Positions 32,074-41,874 are shown, counted from the first letter of the stretch. The stretch: 50,144 nucleotides of DNA from Azonexus hydrophilus (GCF_905120355.1 NZ_CAJHOB010000018.1:1-50144), one strand, 5' to 3'. Translations and numbers: made by a program. The notes: generated by a model not told the origin, from the letters alone.

Positions 32074-33918
32074 ATGCCGACAAATTCCCCCTCACCTTTG
32101 CCAACATCTTTGCCCCGGATTGCCCGTCTACCCGATCTGCTGATCAGCCAGATTGCTGCCGGTGAAGTCGTCGAAAGACCGGCTTCCGTCCTCAAGGAGC
32201 TCCTGGAAAACAGCCTGGACGCTGGCAGCAGTGCCATCCAGGTGCACCTGGAGGAAGGCGGTGTCAAGCTGATCCGCATCATCGACGACGGCTGTGGCAT
32301 CGAAAAAGATCAGCTGGTTCTGGCGCTGACCCGGCACGCCACCTCAAAAATCACTTCGCTTGATGATCTGGAACAGGTCAGCAGCCTTGGTTTTCGCGGT
32401 GAGGCGCTGGCCTCGGTGGCCTCGGTGGCCCGCCTCAGCCTGACCAGCCGGGCGCGCGGTGCGGCCCAGGCCTGGAAATTGCGTGGTGAAAGCGGTGCCG
32501 AACCGGAACCGGCCGCGCTCATGGCGGGCACCGTGGTCGAGATGCGCGATCTGTACTACAACACGCCGGCGCGGCGTAAATTCCTCAAGGCGGAAGCCAC
32601 CGAATTCGCCCACTGCGCCGATGCCGTGCGCCGTCTGGCGCTGACCCGACCGGACGTGGCGATCAGCCTGAGCCACAACGCTCGCACCTTGTTTCAACTG
32701 GCCCCGGCAGAACGCGCCCGGCGCGTTGCGGATGTGCTGGGTGAGGACTTCCTTGGCGCCACCCGGCCGCTTGATGTGGCCGCCGGTCCCCTGCGCCTGG
32801 CGGGGCACATCATCGACCCCACCTGTGCCGGAGAGGTGAAAGATGCGCAGTATGTGTTCGTCAATGGCCGCTTCGTGCGCGATAAAGTCATCGGCCACGC
32901 CCTGCGCGAAGCCTATCGCGATGTGCTGCATGGCAGCCGCGCGCCCAGCGTCTGCCTCTTCCTCACCATTGATCCCGCGCTGATCGATGTCAACGTGCAC
33001 CCCGCCAAAACCGAAATCCGTTTTCGCGATTCGCGGGCCGTGCACCAATTCGTGTATCACGCCATCCAGCGCAGCCTGGCGCAACCGCTGACCGCAGGCG
33101 ACAACCCTGCGTCGCCAGCGGCTTCGGCTGAGCGTCCTGCAGTTGTTGCCGAGCGGTCGCCCTATCAGGCGCCATTACGCATCAGCGAGCGTGACACGCA
33201 GGCGTATTTCGCCTTTGCCCAGGCGGCTCGCCCGGCACCCGTTCATACCGGCGAGCGGCCGCAGTTCACGCCGTTCACACCGGCAGCAGTTGCACCCGCT
33301 GATATGCCTCCCGAAACGGCGCCGGCAACAGCCGGCCCCCCGCTGGGCTATGCGCTGGCACAATTGCACGGCATCTACATCCTCGCCCAGAACGCCCGGG
33401 GCCTGATCGTGGTGGACATGCATGCGGCGCATGAGCGCATCCTCTACGAAAAACTCAAGCAGGCCTACGACGCGCAGGACATCCCTACCCAGGCCCTGCT
33501 CATTCCCGCCGTGTTCAGCGCCGACGCACATCAGATGGCCGCGGTGGAAGAGCACGCCGCCGTGCTGGCTCAACTCGGTTTTCAGATCACCGCCGCCGGT
33601 CCGGAGCAACTGGCCATCCGTGCCGTACCGGCCTTGCTGCAAGGCGGGGATCCGGTCGCGCTGGCCCGCGCCCTGCTTGGCGAACTAAACGAGCATGGCA
33701 GCAGCGAATTGCTGACGGCACAGCGCAACGAACTGCTCGCCACCTTTGCCTGCCATGGCGCAGTGCGTGCCCGCCGGCAACTCAGCCTGCCGGAAATGAA
33801 CGCCCTGCTGCGCCAGATGGAGGCCACCGAACGCGCGGGGCAGTGCAACCACGGCCGCCCGACCTGGAGCGAACTCAGCCTAGAAGCCCTGGACAAGCTG
33901 TTCCTGCGTGGCCGTTGA
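32074..33918 (+). CDS. mutL: DNA mismatch repair protein MutL, 614 aa
   Basis: The mismatch-repair matchmaker. The N-terminal GHKL ATPase has IAAGEVVERPASVLKELLEN, DDGCGI, ATSKI and GFRGEALASVASV (about residues 20-100). A transducer domain follows (NTPARRKFLK; NGRFVRDKVI; HPAKTEIRF). A Pro/Ala-rich linker lies at about 340-425. The C-terminal dimer domain carries the metal-dependent nicking motif DMHAAHERILYE from residue 448 (pattern D-x-H-A-x2-E-x4-E) and CNHGRPTW near the end, so this is probably the endonuclease-proficient MutL type rather than the E. coli type. The start at 32074 is chosen over 32044 because residues from MPTNSPS onward give normal length. Confidence 0.96.
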   Translation: MPTNSPSPLPTSLPRIARLPDLLISQIAAGEVVERPASVLKELLENSLDAGSSAIQVHLEEGGVKLIRIIDDGCGIEKDQLVLALTRHATSKITSLDDLEQVSSLGFRGEALASVASVARLSLTSRARGAAQAWKLRGESGAEPEPAALMAGTVVEMRDLYYNTPARRKFLKAEATEFAHCADAVRRLALTRPDVAISLSHNARTLFQLAPAERARRVADVLGEDFLGATRPLDVAAGPLRLAGHIIDPTCAGEVKDAQYVFVNGRFVRDKVIGHALREAYRDVLHGSRAPSVCLFLTIDPALIDVNVHPAKTEIRFRDSRAVHQFVYHAIQRSLAQPLTAGDNPASPAASAERPAVVAERSPYQAPLRISERDTQAYFAFAQAARPAPVHTGERPQFTPFTPAAVAPADMPPETAPATAGPPLGYALAQLHGIYILAQNARGLIVVDMHAAHERILYEKLKQAYDAQDIPTQALLIPAVFSADAHQMAAVEEHAAVLAQLGFQITAAGPEQLAIRAVPALLQGGDPVALARALLGELNEHGSSELLTAQRNELLATFACHGAVRARRQLSLPEMNALLRQMEATERAGQCNHGRPTWSELSLEALDKLFLRGR

Positions 33919-34290
33919 ACGATACGGTCAGCCCTTTCAGCCAACCTTCCATCCGCGCTGTTGCCACCGACGCACGGATTCGACCGCTCCATCATGGGGC
34001 GCACCCCGTCTTTCTGCACTCCTATTACCACCGCCCTGCCCTGTCAATTTTTGACTTGAGTGTGCGTTCATACGCGCAACTCGGCAGCTTTGCGCAGAGA
34101 TAAGCACGGCGAGCGTAACAGTTCAATCTCCACAACTGTCGAAGTCGTCTCGGAAAACGGAAGATAAAGCACGTTAAGCCTATTGCAGACACCAGATATT
34201 GGCGAGCTCGCGTTAGGGTTTGACTTGTTTTTGTTTGAGTTGTCTTCCGTGGTAAGATAGTAATCAATTACTATCTATCGAGGCGATATT
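33919..34290. other. 372-bp gap between mutL and tetR
   Basis: No gene is supported here. Its right end holds the tetR operator (34255-34276). A TTGACT at 34220-34225 and TTGAGT at 34235-34240 could be -35 elements for the exporter operon; no convincing -10 stands out. Confidence 0.5.
34255..34276. promoter_or_regulatory. Perfect inverted-repeat operator before tetR
   Basis: AGATAGTAAT, two central bases CA, then ATTACTATCT: perfect 10-bp arms, ending 14 bases before the GTG start of tetR. Size and place are those of a TetR-family operator, so the regulator very probably binds here and represses its own exporter operon. Confidence 0.82.
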
Positions 34291-34899
34291 GTGGATATCC
34301 ATCCGAAGCATCTGCCGGCCGATGAACGTCGTGCCGTAACTGTCGAGTCCGTCGTGGCACTTGCCGGATCACAAAACCCAAGCGAGATAACCACTGCGGC
34401 TATCGCTAAACACATGAACTTGACCCAGGGAGCGCTATTTCGGCATTTCCCGAACAAGGAAGCCATTTGGCAGGCGGTCATGGAGTGGGTGGCAGAACGC
34501 CTATTAGCCAGAATCGATCGCTCTGCACAAGGAATCGCGTCGCCTTTGGCAGCCATGGAGGCGATGTTCATGAGTCATGTCGAATTTGTTGCTGAACACC
34601 CAGGCGTGCCAAGAATGATGTTTGGTGAGCTTCAGCGTGCCGAATCAACACCGGCCAAGCGCATGGTGCAAACCTTGATTCAGCGTTACGGCGAACGTTT
34701 GCATCGTCTCATCGAAAAGGGCAAGGCCAGCGGCGAGTTGTCTCCCTCGCTCGACAACGAGGCGGCGGCAATGCTGTTCATTGGCACGATCCAGGGCTTG
34801 GTCATGCAATCGCTGTTGGCAGGTGATGTAGAACGTATGCATCGCGATGCGCCGCGCGTCTTTGCAATTTATCGGCGTGGCATAAGGAGTACGCAATGA
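34291..34899 (+). CDS. TetR-family repressor of the exporter operon, 202 aa
   Basis: The N-terminal HTH is at residues 10-57: RRAVTVESVVALAGSQNPSE, then TTAAIAKHMNLTQGALFRHF and PNKEAIW, the classic TetR DNA-binding pattern. The helical C-terminus for ligand binding includes EHPGVPRMMFGELQRAEST and a LFIGTIQGLVMQSL helix. The GTG start follows GAGG and is just after a perfect 22-bp operator. The stop overlaps the next gene by four bases, so it is the first gene of the exporter operon and probably autoregulated. The inducing compound is unknown. Confidence 0.93.
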   Translation: MDIHPKHLPADERRAVTVESVVALAGSQNPSEITTAAIAKHMNLTQGALFRHFPNKEAIWQAVMEWVAERLLARIDRSAQGIASPLAAMEAMFMSHVEFVAEHPGVPRMMFGELQRAESTPAKRMVQTLIQRYGERLHRLIEKGKASGELSPSLDNEAAAMLFIGTIQGLVMQSLLAGDVERMHRDAPRVFAIYRRGIRSTQ

Positions 34900-36047
34900 A
34901 AAAGTTGCCCTTGCAAGGCCGCACCCTGGCGTTGCTTGCCGTCATCATTCCTTTGCTGGTGCTCTTTGTTTATGTCGGTCTGCGATCAGGGCCGCTCGCT
35001 CCTGTCGCTGTGACGGTAACAAGCGTCGAGTCACGGGCTATCACGCCGGCGCTGTTCGGCATCGGCACGGTGGAGGCGCGTTACACCTACAAGATCGGCC
35101 CGACGTTTGCCGGGCGCGTCAAACGTCTGGATGTACATGTGGGAGACCAAGTCAAGGCCGGGCAGGTACTAGGTGAAATGGACCCGGTCGACCTCGATGA
35201 TCGGGTGCGCTCACAGGAATCGGCATTCAAGCGTGCGGAAGCGGCTTTGCGCGAGGCTGAAGCCCGGCAAGCCTACGCGCAAACCCAGGCGCGCCGCTAT
35301 GAGCAATTGTTTGCGGTGCGCTCGACCAGCGAGGAAATCGTCACCACCAAGCGGCAGGAACTGCAGATCGCCGATGCCGCCCTATCCGCCGCTCGGGAAG
35401 ATATTGCCCGGGCACGCTCCGAGCGCCAAGGACTCGTCGCGCAGCGGAGCAATCTGCGCCTGATCGCGCCGGTCGACGGTGTGGTCGCTGTACGCGATGC
35501 CGATCCCGGCACGACCATCGTCGCGGGCCAGGCCGTGGTGGAAGTGATCGACCCCAACAGTTTGTGGATCAACGTGCGCTTCGACCAGATCAGCGCATCC
35601 GGGCTGGCTGGGGGGCTGCCGGCGCATATTGTCCTGCGTTCGCGTGCTGGCCAGACCTTGAAAGGTCGCGTGCTGCGGGTGGAACCCAAGGCCGACGCGG
35701 TAACCGAGGAAACGCTCGCCAAGGTGACATTCGATAACAAACCAGAACCTTTGCCACCGGTGGGTGAACTGGCCGAAGTCACGGTTGACTTGCCGGCCCT
35801 TCCGGCCGCTCCTCTGATCCCCAACGCAGCCGTCCAGCGTGACGGCAATAAAATTGGTGTCTGGCAAATCGTTGATGGTGATCTGCGTTTCTCCCCGGTC
35901 AAGCTCGGCACTTCTGACCTCAATGGTTACGTGCAAGTGCGCGAAGGGCTCAAGAATGGAGACCTGGTCGTGACCTATAGCGAAAAGGCATTGACGGTCC
36001 GTAGCCGCATTCATGTAGTCGACCGCATCCCGGGAGTCCCAGAGTGA
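34896..36047 (+). CDS. HlyD/DevB-type periplasmic adaptor, 383 aa
   Basis: The membrane-fusion protein of a tripartite exporter. There is one N-terminal membrane helix at residues 9-27 (TLALLAVIIPLLVLFVYVG). Lipoyl halves are GRVKRLDVHVGDQVKAGQVL (about 72-91) and RLIAPVDGVVAVRDADPG, around a helical hairpin (about 105-180) rich in Ala/Gln/Arg. Then come the beta-barrel and membrane-proximal domains (LWINVRFDQI, ALTVRSRIHVVD). The ATG overlaps the tetR stop by four bases; its stop overlaps the permease by four. It joins the ABC permease to the NodT-type outer-membrane channel. Confidence 0.92.
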   Translation: MKKLPLQGRTLALLAVIIPLLVLFVYVGLRSGPLAPVAVTVTSVESRAITPALFGIGTVEARYTYKIGPTFAGRVKRLDVHVGDQVKAGQVLGEMDPVDLDDRVRSQESAFKRAEAALREAEARQAYAQTQARRYEQLFAVRSTSEEIVTTKRQELQIADAALSAAREDIARARSERQGLVAQRSNLRLIAPVDGVVAVRDADPGTTIVAGQAVVEVIDPNSLWINVRFDQISASGLAGGLPAHIVLRSRAGQTLKGRVLRVEPKADAVTEETLAKVTFDNKPEPLPPVGELAEVTVDLPALPAAPLIPNAAVQRDGNKIGVWQIVDGDLRFSPVKLGTSDLNGYVQVREGLKNGDLVVTYSEKALTVRSRIHVVDRIPGVPE

Positions 36048-37249
36048 TCAGCCTAGCCGGCCGCGACATTCTCCATGCCTGGGGGAAATTCGTCTTCACC
36101 GGCATCGGTCTGGGCCTGCTGATCGGCGTCACCCTAGTCATGGCCGGGGTGTACCGGGGCATGGTGGACGACGGCAAGGCGCTGCTCGACAATAGTGGCG
36201 CCGACCTTTGGGTGGTGCAAAAGGACACTCTGGGTCCTTATGCGGAGTCGTCAAGCCTCAACGATGACGTGTATCGCGCCATCCTCGCCATGCCGGGAGT
36301 CGCCCAGGCAGCGAACGTGACCTACCTGACCATGCAGGTACGCAAGGGCGAGAGTGATGTACGCACCATGGTGGTCGGCATCGCGCCCGGCGCGTTGGGG
36401 GCTACACCCGGATGGCCTCCTTATCTCGTCGCTGGACGCCAGATCACGCGCGGTCACTACGAGGCAGTGGCCGACATCGCCACCGGCTTCAAACTGGGAG
36501 ATCGTCTTGCCATTCGCCGAAATCATTACACCGTCGTGGGGCTGACACGGCGCATGGTGTCGTCCAGCGGCGACCCGATGGTATTCATTCCGCTCAAGGA
36601 TGCCCAAGAGGCTCAGTTCCTCAAGGACAACGACGCCATTTGGCAAAGCCGGCGTCGCACCGAAGCCAACCCGGCCTTCAATCGACCCGGTGTTCCAGGT
36701 TTGCTGGATGCCGTGATTGCTTCACAGAGCACCAACGCGTTCGTCAATGCCGTACTGGTCACACTGAAACCTGGTCATGCGCCGGACGAGGTTGCCGAAT
36801 CCATCCGGCGCTGGAAGCGTTTGACGGTCTACACCCGGGCACAGATGGAAGACATCCTCGTTGGCAAGTTGATCGCCACCTCGGCCAAGCAGATCGGCAT
36901 GTTCTTAGTGATTCTGGCCATCGTTAGCGCGGCCATCGTTGCCTTCATCATCTATTCGCTGACGATGGACAAAATCCGCGAGATTGCGGTGTTGAAGCTG
37001 ATCGGTACACGCAACCGAACCATCGCTGCGATGATCATGCAGCAGGCGCTCGCCCTGGGCGTGATTGGTTTCGTGGTCGGCAAGATCAGCGCCACATTCT
37101 CGGCGCCCCTGTTTCCCAAGTACGTACTGCTGGTGCCGTTCGACTCAATCGCCGGTTTTTTCGCCGTGCTCGTGATCTGCGTTCTAGCCAGCATCGTCGC
37201 CATTCGCATGGCACTCAAGGTCGATCCGGCCGAAGCCATTGGAGGTTGA
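36044..37249 (+). CDS. FtsX/MacB-type ABC permease (DevC-like), 401 aa
   Basis: An ABC exporter permease with the FtsX/MacB plan. Membrane helices at about 15-37, 285-310, 330-355 and 365-390 frame a large periplasmic domain (about 40-280; DLWVVQKDTLGPYAESSSLN). The C-terminal IREIAVLKLIGTRNRTI is the coupling motif of the FtsX family, and the protein ends MALKVDPAEAIGG as in DevC/LolC-type proteins. It starts with GTG overlapping the adaptor stop. With the next gene it forms the transporter, which probably pushes a lipid, siderophore-like molecule or drug through the envelope. Confidence 0.92.
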   Translation: MISLAGRDILHAWGKFVFTGIGLGLLIGVTLVMAGVYRGMVDDGKALLDNSGADLWVVQKDTLGPYAESSSLNDDVYRAILAMPGVAQAANVTYLTMQVRKGESDVRTMVVGIAPGALGATPGWPPYLVAGRQITRGHYEAVADIATGFKLGDRLAIRRNHYTVVGLTRRMVSSSGDPMVFIPLKDAQEAQFLKDNDAIWQSRRRTEANPAFNRPGVPGLLDAVIASQSTNAFVNAVLVTLKPGHAPDEVAESIRRWKRLTVYTRAQMEDILVGKLIATSAKQIGMFLVILAIVSAAIVAFIIYSLTMDKIREIAVLKLIGTRNRTIAAMIMQQALALGVIGFVVGKISATFSAPLFPKYVLLVPFDSIAGFFAVLVICVLASIVAIRMALKVDPAEAIGG

Positions 37250-37250
37250 G

Positions 37251-37961
37251 ATGAGTGGCAAAGGCATTCGCATCGAAGGTTTGAGAAAACGTTATGGCAA
37301 GGGCGATACCGCTGTCGATGCCTTGAAGGGAGTGGACATGCAGGTGGCGCCGGGTGAGGTGGTGGGCCTGATCGGCCCTTCCGGATCCGGCAAGAGCACG
37401 CTGCTCAAATGTCTGGGTGCGGTGATTGATCCGACCGCCGGTCGCATGACGCTGGGCGATGAAGTGATCTACGACGATGGGTGGAAAGTCCGCGACTTGC
37501 GCGCCTTGCGCCGGGACAAAATTGGCTTCGTATTCCAGGCGCCGTATCTGATTCCATTTCTCGATGTCACCGACAACGTGGCGCTACTGCCGATGCTCGC
37601 AGGTGTCGCGAATGGAGAGTCGCGCGCGAAGGCACTGGAATTACTCACGGCGCTTGATGTGCAACACCGGGCTCGCGCCATGCCCTCGCAACTCTCCGGT
37701 GGTGAGCAGCAACGGGTTGCCATCGCACGCGGATTGGTCAATCGTCCGCCGGTGATCCTGGCCGATGAACCCACTGCGCCGCTGGATTCCGAGCGCGCCA
37801 TGGCTGTAATCCGCATCCTCAACGACATGGCCCGGAAGTTCGAGACCGCCATCATCGTCGTCACCCATGACGAAAAAATAATCCCGACCTTCAGGCGCAT
37901 CTACCACATCCGCGACGGCGTGACCCATGAGGAAGCTGGTGAAGGGCGAGAGTTCGAATGA
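37251..37961 (+). CDS. ABC transporter ATPase (DevA/LolD-like), 236 aa
   Basis: The ATPase of the exporter. Walker A GPSGSGKST (about residues 40-48), Q-loop FVFQAPYLIPFLDV, signature LSGGEQQRVAIARGLVNRPP, Walker B VILADEPTAPLD, and the His switch VVTHDEKI. The MacB/LolD-type length of about 230 aa fits an FtsX-type permease. The ATG at 37251 follows GGAGG and is one base past the permease stop; a TTG at 37239 inside the permease is possible but less likely. PTAPLD is a small change from the usual PTxxLD. Confidence 0.95.
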   Translation: MSGKGIRIEGLRKRYGKGDTAVDALKGVDMQVAPGEVVGLIGPSGSGKSTLLKCLGAVIDPTAGRMTLGDEVIYDDGWKVRDLRALRRDKIGFVFQAPYLIPFLDVTDNVALLPMLAGVANGESRAKALELLTALDVQHRARAMPSQLSGGEQQRVAIARGLVNRPPVILADEPTAPLDSERAMAVIRILNDMARKFETAIIVVTHDEKIIPTFRRIYHIRDGVTHEEAGEGREFE

Positions 37962-38079
37962 GAGAACGATTGAATGACAGAAGAGTTTCATGACCCACCG
38001 CAAGCACTGCACAGCCACGTGCCAGAAAGCTGCTTGGGCTGCCACCAAGCTTTCCGTGAATCTTTCGTGGAGCACTTTT

Positions 38080-39639
38080 ATGAAGCACGCTAAAACATGT
38101 CAGCGCCCCTTCAGCCTTAAAAGACGGCTCGCGACAACTTGCCTGGTAGCAGGTCTGATCACCGCAGGTCTGGCCGGCTGCTCCGCTGGTCCTGATTTTC
38201 AGCGTCCCTCCGCACCCGATGTGGCTCGCTACACTGCAACACCAGTGGCTGATAGAACCGCGTCCGCTCCCACGCAGTTCGGCGAAACACAACGTCTAGT
38301 CGAAGAGCTTCTGATCGCTGCGCAATGGTGGCAAAGCTTGGGGTCATCCGCTCTCGACGGACTGATCGACGAAGCTTTTCATGCCAGCCCGACACTGGCG
38401 AGCATCAGCGCTAATTTGCGACAGGCGCAGGAGCTTCTTGTCGCACAGGCGGGCTCGACGCAATATCCACAGATAGATGTCGCACTGGGAGCTCAGCGCC
38501 AGCAAATGAGCCCCAGTAGCCAAGGGTTGAGCGGAAACACGCGTCAATTCAGCCTTTACAACGCCAGCGTTGGTGTGTATTACAACCTCGATCTGGCTGG
38601 CGGCAACCGGCGCGCACTCGAAGCCTTGGCTGCTCGCGCCGACTACCGTCGCTTCGAACTGGATGCTGCGCGCCTGGCCCTGGCCAGCAACATGGCCACC
38701 ACTGCCATTACCCGGGCACGCCTCGCCGCGCAACTAGAAGCCACTGCTGCCATTTTGCGCGTGCAGGATGAGCAACTGCATCTAGCCCATGAACGCGTGC
38801 GGATCGGTCAGGCCTCACCTGATGAAGCGCTGAGCCTACAAGCTCAGGCGGAGCAAACGCGGGCAGAACTGCCTGCGCTGCTTAAACAGCTGCAACAAAC
38901 CGAACATCTACTGGCGGTGCTAGCCGGTCGTGCCCCAGGCACGGGTGCCATTCCAGCCTTCACTCTGGCCGATTTCACTCTGCCCGTCGAGATGCCGCTC
39001 GTCGTGCCCTCAGAGCTGGTGCGCCGCCGACCGGATATCCAGGCATCAGAGGCGCTGTTGCATGCGGCCAATGCAGACTATGGTGTGGCTGTCGCCAAGC
39101 TCTATCCACAGATCAACCTGAGTGCCAACCTTGGCTCTCAAGCGCTGACCACCGGTGCCTTGTTCGGTGGTGGATCAGCAGTCTGGGGCCTGGTTGCGCA
39201 GCTTACCCAGCCTCTTTTTAATCCGGGGCTACCCGCTGAAAAAAGAGCGGCGCTCGCCGCTTTTGATGCCGCCGTAGCCAATTACCAGAGCGTCGTATTG
39301 GAGTCTTTGCGTAATGTCGCCGACACCCTGCGCGCGGTGGAAAGCGATGCACAAACTTTGACTGCCCTCGCTGCCGCTGATAGGGCTGCACAGGCTTCAT
39401 TGCTGTCGGTCGAGCGGCAATACCGGCTGGGCGCAGCCAGCTACCTGCAATTGCTCATCGCGCAGCAACAGGCACAGTCTATCCGGATCAATATGGTTGC
39501 GGCCCAAGCACAACGCCTAGTCGATAGTGTTGCTTTGTATCAGGCCATGGGAGGTGGTGTCGGTTGCCACGCAGCGCATGCGCTGCGTGTTCCGAGTAGC
39601 CTGTGTTCCACAACACGACAGCAGCCGTCACCAAGTTGA
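38080..39639 (+). CDS. NodT-family outer-membrane efflux lipoprotein, 519 aa
   Basis: The TolC-like outer-membrane channel. A signal peptide with lipobox LAGC (Cys at about 34) is followed by SAGPDFQRPSAPD, the usual NodT start. Two TolC repeats contain WWQSLGSSALDGLIDEAF, VGVYYNLDLAGGNRRALEAL, SELVRRRPDIQASEALLHAA, YGVAVAKLYPQINLSANLGS and QPLFNPGLPAEKRAALAAFD. The ATG at 38080 follows GGAG and gives a proper signal peptide; a start at 37990 would add 30 odd residues. The normal family end (LYQAMGGG) is followed by about 25 extra residues (CHAAHALRVPSSLCSTTRQQ), suggesting a shifted or lost original stop. Last gene of the exporter operon, 118 bases after the ATPase. Confidence 0.92.
   Translation: MKHAKTCQRPFSLKRRLATTCLVAGLITAGLAGCSAGPDFQRPSAPDVARYTATPVADRTASAPTQFGETQRLVEELLIAAQWWQSLGSSALDGLIDEAFHASPTLASISANLRQAQELLVAQAGSTQYPQIDVALGAQRQQMSPSSQGLSGNTRQFSLYNASVGVYYNLDLAGGNRRALEALAARADYRRFELDAARLALASNMATTAITRARLAAQLEATAAILRVQDEQLHLAHERVRIGQASPDEALSLQAQAEQTRAELPALLKQLQQTEHLLAVLAGRAPGTGAIPAFTLADFTLPVEMPLVVPSELVRRRPDIQASEALLHAANADYGVAVAKLYPQINLSANLGSQALTTGALFGGGSAVWGLVAQLTQPLFNPGLPAEKRAALAAFDAAVANYQSVVLESLRNVADTLRAVESDAQTLTALAAADRAAQASLLSVERQYRLGAASYLQLLIAQQQAQSIRINMVAAQAQRLVDSVALYQAMGGGVGCHAAHALRVPSSLCSTTRQQPSPS
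39568..39589. repeat. 22-bp perfect palindrome in the 3' end of the outer-membrane gene
   Basis: CACGCAGCGCA followed directly by TGCGCTGCGTG, a perfect dyad lying after the codons for LYQAMGGG, that is, within the abnormal C-terminal extension. It may be a displaced terminator stem or the trace of an insertion. Confidence 0.7.
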
Positions 39640-39738
39640 GGCCGCTGACTCGGTATGGCGTGCTTGTTTTCCGTTTTCTGAGGCGACCCCAAGTCGGGCG
39701 CAATCCGCTGAGATGAATTCGGAATAATTATTTTATTT

Positions 39739-39752
39739 TTGATAAATATCAA
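39739..39752. promoter_or_regulatory. Perfect FNR/Anr-type box upstream of the chemoreceptor gene
   Basis: TTGATAAATATCAA matches the FNR consensus TTGAT-N4-ATCAA at every fixed position. It lies 121 bases before the chemoreceptor ATG in an A/T-rich stretch. A possible -10 element, TACAAT, is at 39788-39793. The sequence suggests that oxygen level controls the receptor through an FNR-type activator. Confidence 0.72.
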
Positions 39753-39873
39753 TAAATTATTTTACATACACCCGAAGTTTCAAATATTACAATGCTTGCG
39801 CAATAAAACCAGTCGCCCTATTTGCGTCAGTCAGGGGCGACCACAAAAACAGTCCGGAGACAAGGGAAGCACC

Positions 39874-41874
39874 ATGGCACAAGCGCATACTTCCGTGGCA
39901 AGAAAGCTGATTCTGGTTCTTGCTTCATCGATCACCCTCATCCTGGCTGCAGCAGCTTTTGCGCTATCCGGTTTTCTCACCGCCAAGCTGGAAGAAAAGG
40001 CGCTGCAAGGTTTGCAGGACACCAACCGCATGGTGACCGGCATGATCGACACCTACAACCGCTCACTGGAACAATCGGTGCAACGTCTGGGGCCGCTGTT
40101 TGCGGCCAACTACGACGCACAAAGTTTCAGCATGCGTGGCGACACGCTCTACTATGGCAATGAGGCCATCACCCAAAGCGAAACCACGATTCCTGACCGT
40201 TTCACCAAAAACAGTCAGGTCAATGCCACCGTGCTGACCCGACGTGGCGACGATTTCGAGCGCACCTCGACTTCAGTCAAAACCGAACAAGGCGAACGGG
40301 CGTCAGGCGTCCCTCTCGGCCCGGACCACCCGGCCATTCCTCTGCTGCTCAAGGGCGAGCCCTTTACTGGCAAAGCGCGCATGCTCGGGCGCGATTTCAT
40401 GACGCATTACCTGCCGATCAAGAACCCCCAAGGTGAGGTGATCGGCGCATTTTTCGTCGGCCTGGATTTCACCGAGGGACTGGTGGCGTTAAAAAAGAAG
40501 ATTCTCGGTCTGAAAATTGGACAGACTGGCTACCCTTTCGCCATTGATCATGGCAAGAACAAAGGGCAGATCACCATGCATCCGAGCAGTGAAGGCAAGT
40601 CCTTGCTTGGATTGGCCGATGCGCAAGGGAAAAAGTTTGTCGATGAAATGCTGGAAAAGAAAGTCGGCATCATCACTTATCTGTGGCAAAACCCGGGTGA
40701 AGAAAAACCACGCGCAAAAGTTACTGCCTACGATTATTACGCCCCGTGGGACTGGCTGGTGGCTTCCGGTAGTTATCTTGAAGAATTCAATGCCGAAGGT
40801 CAGCACACCGGGCGGGGCATGCTGCTTGTGGCCTTGTTGCTGATTCCTGTGGTTGTGGCGTTGGTGTGGTGGAGCATGCGCCGCTGGATCGCCCGGCCGC
40901 TGGAGGCAGCAGTCGGCGTTGCCGAACGCGTTGCCGAGCGCGACTTCACGCAACGGATTGCCGTTTCCGGTCAAGACGAGATTGCCCGCCTGATGACTTC
41001 ACTCGCCACCATGCAGGCACAGCTCGCCACGACCATTCGCCAGGTACGCGACACCGCGCACAGCGTCAGCGCCGATGCCGATCAACTCAATGCTGCCGCA
41101 GCACATGTTGCCGCTGATACGCAGACACAAACCGAAGCCACTCATCGCATGCTGGTTTCAGTCGAAGAAATGAGCACCGGCATCAATCTGATTGCCCAGC
41201 ACACCAACGAAGTCCGTGCAGCCTCCGACGAATCCCGTGAGGTTGCGCAACAAAGCTCTCGTACCATCGCCGCTGCCGTCGGTGCCATGAGCCGCATTGC
41301 CGAAACTGTCCGCTGTTCGGCGCAGATGGTGGAAACACTAGGGGAAGAGGTCGAGCATATCTCCAGCATTGCCGGCACCATCAAGGAAATTGCGGATCAG
41401 ACCAACTTGCTCGCCTTGAATGCCGCCATCGAGGCTGCGCGCGCTGGCGAGCAAGGCCGTGGTTTCGCTGTGGTGGCTGACGAGGTGCGTAAGCTTGCCG
41501 AACGTACGGCCCAATCGACCCATGAAATCAGTCACATGATTGCTCGCATCCAGGAGCGTACACAGGATGCCGTCACCAACATGGAACGTGGTGTCGATGA
41601 AGTCAGTGAAGGCGTCGAGCTTGCCACTCAGGCCAGCACCGCCATTGACCGCATCCAGCAAGGCGCAGCGCAGGTCTCCAGCGCAGTGGGCGGTATTTCC
41701 GACACCATCCGCGAACAAAGTCTGGCCAGCAGTAACGTTGCCCAGGGGCTGGAAACAATCGCCCAGATGACGGAAGCGAATAACCTTGAAGCCCAGCACA
41801 CGGCAAGCGCTGCCGAAAAACTCCACGCCGAAGCGCGTTCCTTGCAGGAAAGCGTGCAGCAGTTCAAGGTTTAG
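39874..41874 (+). CDS. Methyl-accepting chemotaxis protein with Cache sensor, 666 aa
   Basis: A membrane chemoreceptor. TM1 is at residues 12-36 ([21 protein letters not shown]). A large periplasmic sensor at about 37-310 is of the Cache_3-Cache_2 type ([56 protein letters not shown]). TM2 at about 312-332 leads to a HAMP domain ([20 protein letters not shown]) and the signalling hairpin with [20 protein letters not shown] and the following [13 protein letters not shown]. No C-terminal CheR-binding pentapeptide. AAGGGA precedes the ATG at 39874; earlier in-frame starts overlap the FNR box region. Ligand unknown; Cache_3-Cache_2 receptors often sense small carboxylic acids. Confidence 0.94.
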   Translation: MAQAHTSVARKLILVLASSITLILAAAAFALSGFLTAKLEEKALQGLQDTNRMVTGMIDTYNRSLEQSVQRLGPLFAANYDAQSFSMRGDTLYYGNEAITQSETTIPDRFTKNSQVNATVLTRRGDDFERTSTSVKTEQGERASGVPLGPDHPAIPLLLKGEPFTGKARMLGRDFMTHYLPIKNPQGEVIGAFFVGLDFTEGLVALKKKILGLKIGQTGYPFAIDHGKNKGQITMHPSSEGKSLLGLADAQGKKFVDEMLEKKVGIITYLWQNPGEEKPRAKVTAYDYYAPWDWLVASGSYLEEFNAEGQHTGRGMLLVALLLIPVVVALVWWSMRRWIARPLEAAVGVAERVAERDFTQRIAVSGQDEIARLMTSLATMQAQLATTIRQVRDTAHSVSADADQLNAAAAHVAADTQTQTEATHRMLVSVEEMSTGINLIAQHTNEVRAASDESREVAQQSSRTIAAAVGAMSRIAETVRCSAQMVETLGEEVEHISSIAGTIKEIADQTNLLALNAAIEAARAGEQGRGFAVVADEVRKLAERTAQSTHEISHMIARIQERTQDAVTNMERGVDEVSEGVELATQASTAIDRIQQGAAQVSSAVGGISDTIREQSLASSNVAQGLETIAQMTEANNLEAQHTASAAEKLHAEARSLQESVQQFKV

